64,000 nucleotides of DNA from Christiangramia sp963779835 (GTDB lineage Bacteria > Bacteroidota > Bacteroidia > Flavobacteriales > Flavobacteriaceae). Below are positions 52,812-62,016 of the stretch, piece after piece. A model generated the notes under the pieces. The model ran no database searches, was not told where the DNA came from, and saw only the letters and a list, made by a program, of their open reading frames with translations. Positions within the stretch are counted from its first letter, which is position 1; each line of letters begins with the position of its first letter. The stretch is from contig CAVZZT010000013.1 of the NCBI GenBank assembly GCA_963779835.1, positions 62,001-126,000 of the forward strand. The letters are read 5' to 3'. The translations under genes were made by a program, and so were the position numbers.

Positions 52812-54120
52812 ATGAAAACCATAGATAAAATACCCACTGGAAAAATAGGAAGAACCAGCAAACTGGTTCAAACCGGAGTTAAAATCGGTGGTAATTATTT
52901 AAAATATTACGGGAAGAAAGCTTTTAACTCTGAATTTACCAGAGATGAACTTGATGAGGATAACGCCAGTGATATCTATGACGGTTTAAAAAGTTTGAAA
53001 GGAAGTGCTTTGAAAGTAGCTCAAATGCTTTCAATGGAAAAGAATCTACTTCCGGGAGCTTATGTTGAAAAATTCAGTCTTGCACAATTTAGCGTTCCTC
53101 CACTTTCTGCGCCGTTAGTTAGAAAGACATTCAAAAAATATAACGGAGCTTATCCGGAAGAATTATATGATACGTTTGCAACCCAATCGGTAAATGCAGC
53201 CAGCATCGGTCAGGTGCATAAGGCTACAAAAGAAGGGAAGAAACTTGCTGTGAAAATCCAATATCCGGGGGTTGCAGATAGTATCAGTTCAGATCTTGCA
53301 ATGGTAAAACCAATTGCCCTGAAAATGTTCAATATGCAGGCAAAAGATTCTGAAAAGTACTTTAAGGAAGTAGAAGGGAAACTTCTGGAAGAAACCGATT
53401 ACATTCTTGAAGTAAAGCAAAGTAAAGAGATTTCTGAAGGTTGCGCTCATATTCCCAACCTTAGATTTCCCAGGTATTACGAAGATCTTTCCAGTGAACG
53501 AATCATTACTATGGACTGGATGGAAGGTGTTCATCTTAGTGAATTTGCTAAAACGAACGAGGATCAGGAACTGGCCGATAAAATTGGGCAGGCACTTTGG
53601 GACTTCTACATGTTCCAGATACACGGATTAAAGCAGGTGCATGCAGATCCACATCCTGGTAATTTTATGATAGATGAGGAGAATAATCTTATTGCCATCG
53701 ATTTTGGATGTATCAAACAGATACCTGAAGATTTTTATGAGCCTTATTTCTCATTGACTGATAGAGAAAATTTAAATAATAAAGAATTCTTTTATAACAG
53801 GCTCATTGAACTTGAAATTTTGAATGAGAATGATTCATAAAAAAGAGAAAGAATTCTTTTCAGAAATGTTCCACGAGATGTTTACCATGTTCTCAACTCC
53901 TTATCAATCTGAAAAGTTTGATTTCACCGATGAAAAGTTCTGGCAACATCTCACTGCATTGAGCGAAAAATATTCGAAGGACCCCGAATTACGAAGAATG
54001 AATGGAAATAGAGGAAGCAGGCATTTCCTTTATATGAGTAGGACCTTTTTTGGCCTTTATAATCTATTACATGATCTTAAAGCAAATGTTGATATTAAAA
54101 AGTTTAGAGTGTATCTCTAA
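52812..54120 (+). CDS. ABC1/AarF/UbiB-family kinase-like protein, with an apparent +1 frameshift
   Basis: About 435 residues once joined. The first frame has KGSALKVAQMLSME (KxGQ-type motif in a variant form), SVNAASIGQVHKA (nucleotide loop), HADPHPGNFMIDEENN and IDFGCI (catalytic and metal residues). It breaks at 53838: an extra T makes TCA TAA, after which AAA AAA GAG AAA continues KKEKEFFSEMFHEMFTMF in the next frame to 54120. Removing that base gives a normal family C-terminus. UbiB/COQ8 proteins are ATPases supporting quinone or lipid metabolism. Follows the TetR gene in one operon; terminator downstream. Confidence 0.88.
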
Positions 54121-54145
54121 TGGTTGATTTATTGGTTAGGTTGTT

Positions 54146-54189
54146 AGGAAGCGTGGTTGACCCTATATCATCCACGCTTCCTTCTTTTT
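54146..54189 (+). terminator. Terminator after the UbiB-family gene
   Basis: AGGAAGCGTGG (54146-54156) and CCACGCTTCCT (54172-54182), then TCTTTTT. On the minus strand the same stem covers the end of a possible small gene. Confidence 0.8.
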
Positions 54190-54330
54190 ACCTCATGTGA
54201 TTTATTCTCTGCGGCTTTTTCAATTGGTTTTTTTACAATATTCAATGCATTATTGGTCTCCGCGTAAGTCTTCAATTGAAGGCTTTTTATTATTTAATTT
54301 AGTTTGAAATTTAAACCGAAGCAACAACAT
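54168..54330 (-). CDS. Possible small basic protein with a +1 frameshift
   Basis: A minus-strand reading frame of about 53 residues, convergent with the UbiB-family gene. From ATG 54328-54330 it reads MLLLRFKFQTKLNNKKPSIE, then DL; after one extra C at 54264 it continues AETNNALNIVKKPIEKAA and ENKSHEVKRRKRG to TGA at 54168. Both halves are free of odd codons, and the break has the same form as in six neighbouring genes. It may be a chance frame; no family is recognised. It fills the otherwise empty 54121-54424 gap, where AGTCTTC-AATT-GAAGGCT and a T-run (54267-54288) also form a + strand hairpin. Confidence 0.35.
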
Positions 54331-54424
54331 TAGGAATGTTAATGTTTATTATATTGCGCGTCCATATTTTATCAATTTGATTAAATTTAATAAGAAAAGT
54401 TTTTAAAGTCATAAAAAATCATCC

Positions 54425-55435
54425 ATGTATCAAACTAAAATTGCAGGATTAGGAAAATATGTTCCGGAAAATGTTGTCACGAATGATGATCTGTCCAAGA
54501 TGATGGACACGAATGATGAGTGGATCACAGAACGTACTGGTATTAAAGAACGCAGACACATAAAAAAAGGAGATGGTAATACTACTGCCACCATGGGTGT
54601 AAAAGCTGCCAAAGTTGCGATTGAGCGTTCAGGAATTTCAAAAGATGATATAGATCTTATCGTTTTTGCCACTTTAAGTCCAGATTATTATTTTCCAGGA
54701 TGTGGCGTACAGGTTCAGGAAATGCTTGAAATAGATACCTGTCCTGCTCTTGATGTACGTAATCAATGTAGCGGTTTTATTTATGCTATTTCTGTGGCAG
54801 ATCAGTTTATAAAAACTGGAATGTATAAGAATATTTTGGTAATTGGTAGTGAGAATCACAGCGGAGGATTGGATTTTACTGACAGAGGGCGTTCAGTTTC
54901 AGTGATTTTTGGAGATGGAGCAGGAGCAGCGGTTCTCACCAGAAGCGATCATAATGGACAGGGCATACTTTCAACTCATCTTCATTCGGAAGGTAAACAT
55001 GCTCTGGAATTATCTTTAAAAGGTCCTAGTACGAATCATTGGGTACCTGAGATTATTGCTGAAAATCCACAGGGCGATGATATTCCTTACTACCCTTATA
55101 TGAATGGTCAATTCGTTTTCAAGAATGCGATTCAGCGTTTTTCAGAAGTTATTAATGAGGGATTAGAGGCCAACGGATTGGAAGTGGCAGATATTGATAT
55201 GTTTATTCCTCACCAGGCTAACCTGAGGATATCTCAATTTGTACAGCAAAAGTTTAAACTGGGAGATGATAAGGTATATAACAATATTCAGAGATACGGT
55301 AATACTACTGCTGCCTCAATCCCGATTGCTCTAACAGAAGCCTGGGAAGAGGGAAAAATTAAAGAAGGAGATGTGGTGGTGCTTGCAGCTTTTGGTAGTG
55401 GATTTACCTGGGGTAGTGCTATTATTAAGTGGTAA
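54425..55435 (+). CDS. fabH: 3-oxoacyl-ACP synthase III family (FabH-like)
   Basis: A 336-residue KASIII enzyme, which starts fatty-acid synthesis by condensing acyl-CoA with malonyl-ACP. Catalytic triad visible: Cys in RNQCSGF (about C115), His in IPHQANLR (about H263), Asn in RYGNTTAAS (about N293). DEWITERTGI and GDGAGAAV are family blocks. It stands alone rather than with plsX/rpmF, so it may be a second KASIII serving a specialised lipid; the symbol is tentative for that reason. Confidence 0.85.
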   Translation: MYQTKIAGLGKYVPENVVTNDDLSKMMDTNDEWITERTGIKERRHIKKGDGNTTATMGVKAAKVAIERSGISKDDIDLIVFATLSPDYYFPGCGVQVQEMLEIDTCPALDVRNQCSGFIYAISVADQFIKTGMYKNILVIGSENHSGGLDFTDRGRSVSVIFGDGAGAAVLTRSDHNGQGILSTHLHSEGKHALELSLKGPSTNHWVPEIIAENPQGDDIPYYPYMNGQFVFKNAIQRFSEVINEGLEANGLEVADIDMFIPHQANLRISQFVQQKFKLGDDKVYNNIQRYGNTTAASIPIALTEAWEEGKIKEGDVVVLAAFGSGFTWGSAIIKW

Positions 55436-55459
55436 AAAATACCTGAAATAAAAATAGAT

Positions 55460-55484
55460 AAGGCCGGTTTCTCCGGTCTTTTTA
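55460..55484. terminator. Terminator between fabH and the small membrane gene
   Basis: AAGGCCGG (55460-55467) and CCGGTCTT (55473-55480) with one G-T, then T's; convergent genes on both sides. Confidence 0.75.
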
Positions 55485-55691
55485 AATTCCTTTAAAGTAT
55501 TTATAAAGATCATAGATTCCGAAAATAATAAAACCTACTGCCAGTATCATTCCGAAGGAATCGTCATCAGCAGTTTGAGTTTTTTGATATAACCGGAAGC
55601 TTCCGTAAAGCAGAAAAACGATTCCCAGAACAAGGTTCCAGATATTTCTTTCACGTTTTTCTTCTCCTGAACCTATTTCGTTATTGCTCAT
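55482..55691 (-). CDS. Small two-span membrane protein
   Basis: A 69-residue protein with a polar N-terminus and two membrane segments (NLVLGIVFLLYGSFRLY and FGMILAVGFIIFGIYDLY). No family is recognised. Its start overlaps the end of the DUF2007 gene by 11 bases, so they are translated together. Confidence 0.7.
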   Translation of the reverse strand: MSNNEIGSGEEKRERNIWNLVLGIVFLLYGSFRLYQKTQTADDDSFGMILAVGFIIFGIYDLYKYFKGI

Positions 55692-55926
55692 TATTAAAGT
55701 CTTTCGGAAAGGTGGTTTTCGCGATTTTCACGGCTTCATCATAATGATCTTGAAAAACAAACAATAACACCTGTCCGGGAGTAGACCCAAACCCTGCTCT
55801 AAGACTTGATTCAAAATCATTTCTCACTCTGGAGTGAATGCCAGCTTCTTCAAATAATTCCTGTAGATATTGAACATTAGTTTCAGGACCGGTATAGACC
55901 CTTTTATAGCTTTCTTCTTGACTCAT
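55681..55926 (-). CDS. DUF2007-like putative signal-transducing protein
   Basis: An 81-residue soluble protein. The pattern RVYTGPETNVQYLQELFEEA, GIHSRVRN, and VLLFVFQDHYDEAVKI fits the DUF2007 fold (two copies of a ferredoxin-like half). These proteins occur beside membrane proteins of unknown role; overlap with the small membrane gene supports a functional pair. No mechanism is known. Confidence 0.75.
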   Translation of the reverse strand: MSQEESYKRVYTGPETNVQYLQELFEEAGIHSRVRNDFESSLRAGFGSTPGQVLLFVFQDHYDEAVKIAKTTFPKDFNNEQ

Positions 55927-55998
55927 AATTCAAATTTATCTCTCTAAATTACAAATAAGAAGCAGGCTATTATAATTTTTTAATCTCAAATTAACTTA

Positions 55999-56745
55999 CT
56001 AGGCATTATAATACTTACTGTTCCATATCTCGGTGCTGAAGTTCTTGCCCATTTTAAAGCCATAAAAGATAGATAATCCTGCAAACCATTTAAACATGAA
56101 AAAGAAGATCATGAAAAACTGCGTTGTAGATTGTTCAGGAGTAAAAAGGCCTTCAGGAACCAATAGGGCTGATAAAAAGCTTGTAACCAATAGTAAAACA
56201 ACAAAATTCTCCAGAGTCTTGAAGGGCCACATGATCAATTTTCTAAAAGGATGAAGATCATTACCCCATTTATGAACAAGATAAAAATAGTCATTTCCAA
56301 TAGGGGCAAAGAGTAGCGGGTCGTCTGCATTTTCCAATTTAAATAGCTTGGAAGGAGCTACAATTTTAAAACCTTTTAAACTGGTTTTGTGATTCTTTTC
56401 GAGTTCCTTAATCTTTATAAGAGCTTCATACGGGATTTCAGATTTGAAGAATTTTGAATCCAGAAATCGTAATCTGTAATTAATACAGATATTATAAATA
56501 TCGTCCAGGTGGAAGATTTTACCGGCTTCCAGAATATTCGGATCAAAATCATTAGTTTCAACACTCTTCCCATGTTCTAATTCTTTCCTCAGGTTTTCAT
56601 CTTTCAGATCATTCTGTTTAAAGATCTTATGTACCTCTTCTAGAATGTTTTTTTCGGGAGTGTTTTTATTTCGAACCTTTAGAAGTTGTTGTTCGATGTT
56701 CGTGCGAGGAAATTTCAGCTTCATTTTCTTTTTCTTTAGCTCCAC
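55999..56745 (-). CDS. Membrane protein of unknown function
   Basis: A 248-residue protein: a basic, charged N-terminal region (about 1-165; TNIEQQLLKVRNKNTPEKN) that looks cytoplasmic and helical, then two membrane segments (about 178-200, NFVVLLLVTSFLSALLV, and 212-234) and a short tail. No family recognised. It stands 72 bases from the DUF2007 gene on the same strand. A first-codon choice three or more residues later (MKLKFPRT) is possible. Confidence 0.65.
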   Translation of the reverse strand: MELKKKKMKLKFPRTNIEQQLLKVRNKNTPEKNILEEVHKIFKQNDLKDENLRKELEHGKSVETNDFDPNILEAGKIFHLDDIYNICINYRLRFLDSKFFKSEIPYEALIKIKELEKNHKTSLKGFKIVAPSKLFKLENADDPLLFAPIGNDYFYLVHKWGNDLHPFRKLIMWPFKTLENFVVLLLVTSFLSALLVPEGLFTPEQSTTQFFMIFFFMFKWFAGLSIFYGFKMGKNFSTEIWNSKYYNA

Positions 56746-56892
56746 TAAATTAGATAATTAAGCTTAGAATTACAATTCAATTTGCAAGATAAATATAACT
56801 CCACAGCTGTTAATAAATAGCCAATTAGCTAGTAATTAGAAACCGTTCAAGGGACATTCTCGTAATTTTAGGTATAAATAAAAAACTTGATT

Positions 56893-57459
56893 ATGAAAAA
56901 TCTAAAAATTTTTACTGTTTTAAGTATGTTCCTTTTTATAGGAACTGTTGCCTTCGGTCAGGGAGATATGGCTAAAACAAAAATGGTGGGTGGAGCAGAG
57001 ATGTATCCTACCAAGAATATTGTTGAGAATGCGGTAAATTCAAATGATCATACCACGCTGGTAGCAGCTGTAAAGGCAGCAGATCTTGTTGATATTTTAC
57101 AAAGCGATGGTCCTTTTACCGTTTTCGCACCAACCAACGAGGCTTTTGAAGCACTTCCGGCAGGAACCGTTGATACGTTACTAAAAGAGGAGAATCAGAA
57201 GAAACTTCAGTCGGTTTTAACTTATCACGTATTAGCAGGTGATTACAAAGCAGGTGATATTGTTAATGCAATAAAAAAAGGAAATGGAAAAGCTACTTTT
57301 ACAACGGTAAATGGAGCTGAACTTTCTGCAATGCTGGATGGTGATAAAGTGAAGCTTAAAGATGCTGCAGGGAACGTTGCAACTGTTACTATTGCAGACG
57401 TTAATCAATCCAATGGAGTGATTCATGTTATTGATAGCGTATTAATGCCTTCTAAATAA
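56893..57459 (+). CDS. Secreted fasciclin-domain protein
   Basis: A 188-residue protein with a signal peptide (LFIGTVAFGQ) and a single FAS1 domain (about 45-186): NDHTTLVAAVKAADLVDIL, FTVFAPTNEAFEALPAGTV (H1 box), YHVLAGDYKAGD, and NGVIHVIDSVLMP (H2 box). FAS1 domains mediate adhesion or matrix binding; single-domain secreted forms are common in marine Bacteroidota. Start ATG 56893, since the upstream TTG codon would only add two residues. Own transcript with a terminator. Confidence 0.9.
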   Translation: MKNLKIFTVLSMFLFIGTVAFGQGDMAKTKMVGGAEMYPTKNIVENAVNSNDHTTLVAAVKAADLVDILQSDGPFTVFAPTNEAFEALPAGTVDTLLKEENQKKLQSVLTYHVLAGDYKAGDIVNAIKKGNGKATFTTVNGAELSAMLDGDKVKLKDAAGNVATVTIADVNQSNGVIHVIDSVLMPSK

Positions 57460-57480
57460 TCTAAATTTGAAATATTAAGA

Positions 57481-57504
57481 AAAGCGGCTTCAGGCCGCTT
57501 TTTC
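57481..57504 (+). terminator. Terminator after the fasciclin gene
   Basis: AAAAGCGGC and GCCGCTTTT pair around TTCAG, then T's. Confidence 0.9.
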
Positions 57505-57571
57505 CGTTAAATAAAAGTCAAACTGACTTAAAGGTTTTTTAATTGGATTCTTTAAAGTTATTTTGATTTAA

Positions 57572-58171
57572 ATGAAAAATTTTAATGCTATGAAATTTTT
57601 AAAAAGCTTTATATTATTTACCATTGTTTCTACTGTTTTAGTTTCGTGCGGTTCCAGCGCGCCTACAGCGAAAGACGATGTAAAAAAATTAAAGTCCTAT
57701 GATTCTTATGCTTACCTGCCTAATAAGGATACGATAATAAGCCGGGATTATGATAACGAGGCTATAAATGAGACTATAATTGAAACTATCAATGCAAATA
57801 TGCGTGAAGAAGGTTTCGTTCTGGACAAACTTCAACCCGATGTTTTAATTCATGTTCATGCAATGTTCGATGAAAAGGTGGCGGTGAATGCAAATCCTGT
57901 TTATACCAATTATCCTTATTATCGCCCTGGGTTTTTTATAGGACCATACTATCAGGATTTTATGTATGAAAATTACTTTACGATCCAGAGAATAAATGGA
58001 CCACGCGTTAGCCAGGTTCCGTATAGGGAAAGATCGATCGTTATTGATTTTATAGATCGAAGAACGAATGAGATCCTATGGAGAGGCACTGGAGACGAAA
58101 CTATTCAAACGAGAAGAATGGATCGTGAAATCAGAGAATATATAGATGATATTTTCAAAGAACTCTATTAG
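57572..58171 (+). CDS. DUF4136 lipoprotein
   Basis: A 199-residue lipoprotein; lipobox LVSC with the Cys at 26 (or 20 if the second Met, MKFLKS at 57590, is the start, which gives a tidier signal peptide). The DUF4136 domain covers about 40-195: KKLKSYDSYAYLPNKDT, ANMREEGFVLDKLQPDVLIH, and IVIDFIDRRTNEILWRGTG. Outer-membrane location is inferred. Function unknown in the family. A bidirectional terminator separates it from pheT. Confidence 0.85.
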   Translation: MKNFNAMKFLKSFILFTIVSTVLVSCGSSAPTAKDDVKKLKSYDSYAYLPNKDTIISRDYDNEAINETIIETINANMREEGFVLDKLQPDVLIHVHAMFDEKVAVNANPVYTNYPYYRPGFFIGPYYQDFMYENYFTIQRINGPRVSQVPYRERSIVIDFIDRRTNEILWRGTGDETIQTRRMDREIREYIDDIFKELY

Positions 58172-58191
58172 GGTCTGGAAAATATCAAAAT

Positions 58192-58220
58192 AAAAAAGCC
58201 GTGTAATTTACACGGCTTTT
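58192..58220. terminator. Bidirectional terminator between DUF4136 and pheT
   Basis: A6-GCCGTGTAA and TTACACGGC-T4 form a nearly perfect palindrome usable from both strands. Confidence 0.9.
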
Positions 58221-58224
58221 ATTA

Positions 58225-60651
58225 TTATCTCAATTCAGCTTTGAGTTCTTTCTCAAATCTATGCTGAAGTTTGTTCATCATTTTATCTACCTGTTTATCG
58301 GTAAGTGTTTTATTCTCATCCTGAAAAACAAAACTAACGGCATAACTCTTTTTGCCCTCGGGTAAATTTTTGCCTTCGTAAACATCAAATAGATTAATAT
58401 CTGTAAGCAACTTCTTTTCAGTTTGCCTTGCGATTTGTTCTATTTCATCATAAGTAACCGATTTATCCAGAAGCAATGCAAAATCTCTTCTCATTTTTGG
58501 ATATTTAGGAATAGGAGAGAAGTTCTTTTTCTGCTGTTTGGCAGCATCAATTACTTCGTCCCAGTTAAAATCTGCAAAGATCACTTCCTGGTCGATATCC
58601 ATTTTCTTAAGAATAGATTTCTTTACTACGCCAAATTCTACCAGCTTGGCTTTTTTGGTACTTAGTTGAAGTCCTTCGGAAAAAATATCGCTCTTTCCAG
58701 ATTTTGTCTTCAAATCTGTGATACCCAGCTTTTCGAAAACTGAATTGATCACGCCTTTCAGATAAAAGAAATTTCCATTTCCGGGAACGCTATTCCAGCT
58801 TTCAGAAGTCCTTTCTCCAGAGATAAATAAAGACAGGTGCTTATTCTCTTCTCGTCCACTTACAAAAGAATGGTAGGTTTTTCCGAATTCGAAAATCCTT
58901 ACATTATTTCTTTTCCGGTTGAGGTTGTAACTAATGGCTTCAAGTCCCGAGAATAACATACTTTGTCTTAGAACGGAAAGATCCTGACTTAAGGGATTTA
59001 ACATTTCAACCTGATATTCATCTTTAAGGTCCTCGCTTAATTTATTATAATTAGCCGTGGTAAGGGAATTTGCCATGGTTTCATAAAATCCCTGTCCGAT
59101 TAATTGATTAGCGATAAGATTCTGGATCTTATAATCTTCAAACCTCGAAGAGTTGGCTACAGAAAGACTTAATTTATCTCCAAATTTGATGTTATTATAA
59201 CCATATACCCTGAGGATCTCTTCAATTACATCAGACTCTCTCTGAACATCTACACGATAGGATGGGATAGTAAGCCCCATGCCGGTTTCAGTAACATTGT
59301 TTACTCTTATTTCAAGAGAGGCGAGAATAGATTTTATAGTTTCTTCCTGAAGGTTTTCACCTATAAGTTTGTTTACCTTTTCAAAGGTTAAGAACACCTG
59401 AAAATCTTCTATTTTATTGAAATAAAGATCATCTATATCGCTGGTGATCTCTCCACCTGAAATTTCTTTGATCAATAACGCGGCGCGTTTTAAGGCATAT
59501 TCCACTGAATTGATATCTATACCTCTTTCAAACCTGAAAGAAGCGTCGGTGCTAATTCCATGTCTTTTCGCTGTTTTACGAACATTCACAGGATTAAAAT
59601 AAGCACTTTCTAAAAATACCTGGGTGGTACTTTCAGTAACCCCGCTTCCAATTCCTCCAAAAACACCGGCAATACAAAGAGGTTTCTTAGCATCACAAAT
59701 CATTAGATCTTCTTCATGAAGCTCTCTCTCTACATCATCAAGTGTTGTGAATTTAGTTCCAGCTTTTAAAGTTTTTACGTTAATCTCGTTCCCTTCGATC
59801 TTGCCTGCGTCAAAAGCATGAAGAGGTTGTCCCAGTTCGTGCATTACATAATTGGTAGCGTCCACCACATTATTTTTTGGAATAATACCAATTGCTTTAA
59901 GCCTGTTCTGTAACCATTTTGGAGATTCTGCAACTTTAACGTCTGAAAGTGTTACCCCACAGTATCTTGGAGCAAGACTAGAATCATCCACCTTGATCTG
60001 TATCTTCAGACTTCTGCTATCTACATGAAAGCTACTTACAGATGGCGTAATGAGCTCAAGAGTTTGTCCTTTTTGCTGATATCCCGCTTTCAGATCTCTC
60101 GCAACACCCCAGTGACTCATAGCATCTGCGCGGTTGGGAGTAAGACCTATTTCAAAAACTTCATCATTTTCGACTTCAAAAATTTCAGCAACCTGAGTAC
60201 CTGGAACCAGTTCATTATCCATTACCATGATTCCCTCATGGCTTTGGCCAAGGCCTAATTCTTTTTCGGAACATATCATTCCATAGCTGGCCTCACCGCG
60301 GATTTTTCCTTTTTTAATCTCCCAAGATTCTCCCTTTTCGTCATAAAGAACAGTGCCAATTGTGGCTACAGGTACTTTTTGTCCTGCTCCAATATTAGGC
60401 GCTCCACAAACGATCTGGACTTCCTCCCCGTTACCAAGGTTTACCTTAGTAAGCTGAAGTCTGTCAGCATTTGGGTGAGGATCACAGCTTAAAACGTGAC
60501 CAACCACAATACCTTCAAGCCCTCCTTTTACACTTTGAAAACCAGTAATACCTTCCACCTCAAGACCAAGGTCGGTTAATAAATCGCCGGTTTCCTCAGC
60601 ATTTTCAGGTAGTTTAATGAACTGTTTTAGCCAGTTATATGAAATCTTCAT
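58225..60651 (-). CDS. pheT: Phenylalanyl-tRNA synthetase beta subunit
   Basis: An 808-residue subunit of the PheST heterotetramer that charges tRNA-Phe. N-terminal MKISYNWLKQFI, EMAP/tRNA-binding domain (GHVLSCDPHPNADRLQLTKV), B3/4 editing domain, B5 domain, core (FRFERGIDINS, ETMANSLTT), and a C-terminal anticodon-binding FDX-ACB domain (PKYPKMRRDFALLLDKSVTY). Full length. pheS is not in the window, so the subunit genes are unlinked here. Confidence 0.98.
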   Translation of the reverse strand: MKISYNWLKQFIKLPENAEETGDLLTDLGLEVEGITGFQSVKGGLEGIVVGHVLSCDPHPNADRLQLTKVNLGNGEEVQIVCGAPNIGAGQKVPVATIGTVLYDEKGESWEIKKGKIRGEASYGMICSEKELGLGQSHEGIMVMDNELVPGTQVAEIFEVENDEVFEIGLTPNRADAMSHWGVARDLKAGYQQKGQTLELITPSVSSFHVDSRSLKIQIKVDDSSLAPRYCGVTLSDVKVAESPKWLQNRLKAIGIIPKNNVVDATNYVMHELGQPLHAFDAGKIEGNEINVKTLKAGTKFTTLDDVERELHEEDLMICDAKKPLCIAGVFGGIGSGVTESTTQVFLESAYFNPVNVRKTAKRHGISTDASFRFERGIDINSVEYALKRAALLIKEISGGEITSDIDDLYFNKIEDFQVFLTFEKVNKLIGENLQEETIKSILASLEIRVNNVTETGMGLTIPSYRVDVQRESDVIEEILRVYGYNNIKFGDKLSLSVANSSRFEDYKIQNLIANQLIGQGFYETMANSLTTANYNKLSEDLKDEYQVEMLNPLSQDLSVLRQSMLFSGLEAISYNLNRKRNNVRIFEFGKTYHSFVSGREENKHLSLFISGERTSESWNSVPGNGNFFYLKGVINSVFEKLGITDLKTKSGKSDIFSEGLQLSTKKAKLVEFGVVKKSILKKMDIDQEVIFADFNWDEVIDAAKQQKKNFSPIPKYPKMRRDFALLLDKSVTYDEIEQIARQTEKKLLTDINLFDVYEGKNLPEGKKSYAVSFVFQDENKTLTDKQVDKMMNKLQHRFEKELKAELR

Positions 60652-60738
60652 GAGTATTCTTTTTCAGGCAGCAAAGATAGTATTACGAATGGTTTTGTCA
60701 TAATCTGAAAAATAATTTTGTCTTACTAATATTCAAAG

Positions 60739-60763
60739 AAAAAGAGGTGAAACACCTCTTTTT
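60739..60763 (-). terminator. Terminator of the TPR gene
   Basis: AAAAAGAGGTG and CACCTCTTTTT form an 11-bp stem around AAA; minus-strand T5 follows. Confidence 0.9.
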
Positions 60764-60790
60764 GTAAAAATTGATAAAATAATGATGAAT

Positions 60791-61699
60791 TTATGCCTTT
60801 TTCTTCAAATTCATAGTTCTTACTTTTTCCCAACCGGAATCGCTGGAATTATAAGTCACCCATTCCACCTCATTCGCTTTTTTCCTGATATCATGCTTTA
60901 CTTCAACCATTTCATTATCATCATTGGTATATTTCTCAATCATTTCATAATGATCAGGCTCTATTTCTTTCAAGACCATTTTAGAATTATAAATACCATT
61001 TGGTTGATTTCTTCTCATGAATGCTACATCAAATTCATCTTTTGTGGGGTTATAAACCATTACTCTTTTGCAGCACGGTTTGTTACCAGCATCGTCATGA
61101 TCTATGATCATTATAGAACCACTCGAATCAAAAGAAATATTATTTGAAGTTTTTGAACTATTAACTTCTTCACCGTTCTGGTAGGTAATTGTTTCGTTGT
61201 CCCAGTTTCCAATCAGGAAATTTAGCTGTTTATCTTTATTTTCCAGCATGGCCATTTTTGCTTTCCCGGCTTGTAGCACCAATTCATTTTCATCGGAATC
61301 TTTTTGAGATGCAAGCTCCATGGATTTCTCAATTTGTTTTTTGGCCTCTGCTTTTTTACCCATTTCCAGCAAAACATCTGAATATGAGTCGTAAGGATTT
61401 GCTTCGTTAGGATATTCTTCTATTTGAGCTTTTAATAGCATTTCTGCTGCTTCCAGATCCTTGTCTTCCTGCATTAAGCGATAGGCCAAAACATTTAAAG
61501 GTTCAGTCATACCTTCATATTCTTTGTTGGTATTATTTTTTTCGTAGACCTTAAGGACTTCTTTTACTCCTTTATCCTTATAGGTTTCATAAAGACTTGA
61601 GGCCATGTTATCCTCAGATCCGTTTTGAGCAAACAGTGATGTGGTAAGACAGATCAACAGTAAGCTAATACCAAGTTTAATTTTACTAATTGCGCTCAT
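60791..61699 (-). CDS. Secreted TPR protein with C-terminal lipocalin-like domain
   Basis: A 302-residue exported protein (signal peptide to about 24, LLICLTTSLFAQ). The middle (about 65-150) is a TPR-like solenoid (AEMLLKAQIEEYPNEANPYD, MGKKAEAKKQIEKSMELA). The C-terminal 140 residues (LNFLIGNWDNETITYQNGEE, KRVMVYNPTKDEFDVAFMRR) look like a DUF1579-type beta-barrel. The combination is common in Bacteroidota but of unknown role. It has its own terminator. Confidence 0.75.
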   Translation of the reverse strand: MSAISKIKLGISLLLICLTTSLFAQNGSEDNMASSLYETYKDKGVKEVLKVYEKNNTNKEYEGMTEPLNVLAYRLMQEDKDLEAAEMLLKAQIEEYPNEANPYDSYSDVLLEMGKKAEAKKQIEKSMELASQKDSDENELVLQAGKAKMAMLENKDKQLNFLIGNWDNETITYQNGEEVNSSKTSNNISFDSSGSIMIIDHDDAGNKPCCKRVMVYNPTKDEFDVAFMRRNQPNGIYNSKMVLKEIEPDHYEMIEKYTNDDNEMVEVKHDIRKKANEVEWVTYNSSDSGWEKVRTMNLKKKA

Positions 61700-62016
61700 A
61701 ATTTCAGTTTTTATTTAGTTTTTAGAGAATTGATTCCAAAACACTATTGAGGCAAATTTTTGCAGGTAAGAAAAGATCTGGAGCTAAAAAAAATCAAAGG
61801 ATTGTAGGGATCCTTTTATATCGGGGGGAAGTGGTTTAAAGATAATTAAAAAGTAAATATAAAATTCAATAATTAAACTGACCGTAATCATTTAACTTAA
61901 TAAAAGTTCAAATGCTTTTGGTAAAGCAGTACGTATGGGTAAGAATTTTTCGGATATCTTAAAGATACATAAAAAAGTTGAAGCTCTTCAAGGACCTTGT
62001 TAAATGAGTAATCTAT
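61700..62016. other. 317-base gap between the TPR gene and recG
   Basis: AT-rich; it holds a GCAAATTTTTGC palindrome near 61751-61762 and a short + strand frame with MGKNFSDILKIHKKVEALQG near 61935-62000 (stop after GPC). That frame is too short and lacks context to call a gene. No tRNA or terminator seen. Probably the upstream region of the TPR gene plus unassigned sequence. Confidence 0.5.

Noticed and set aside
61925..62004. Small + strand ORF (MGKNFSDILKIH...) before recG
   Set aside because: Only 22 residues, no promoter or stop context, and no partner.
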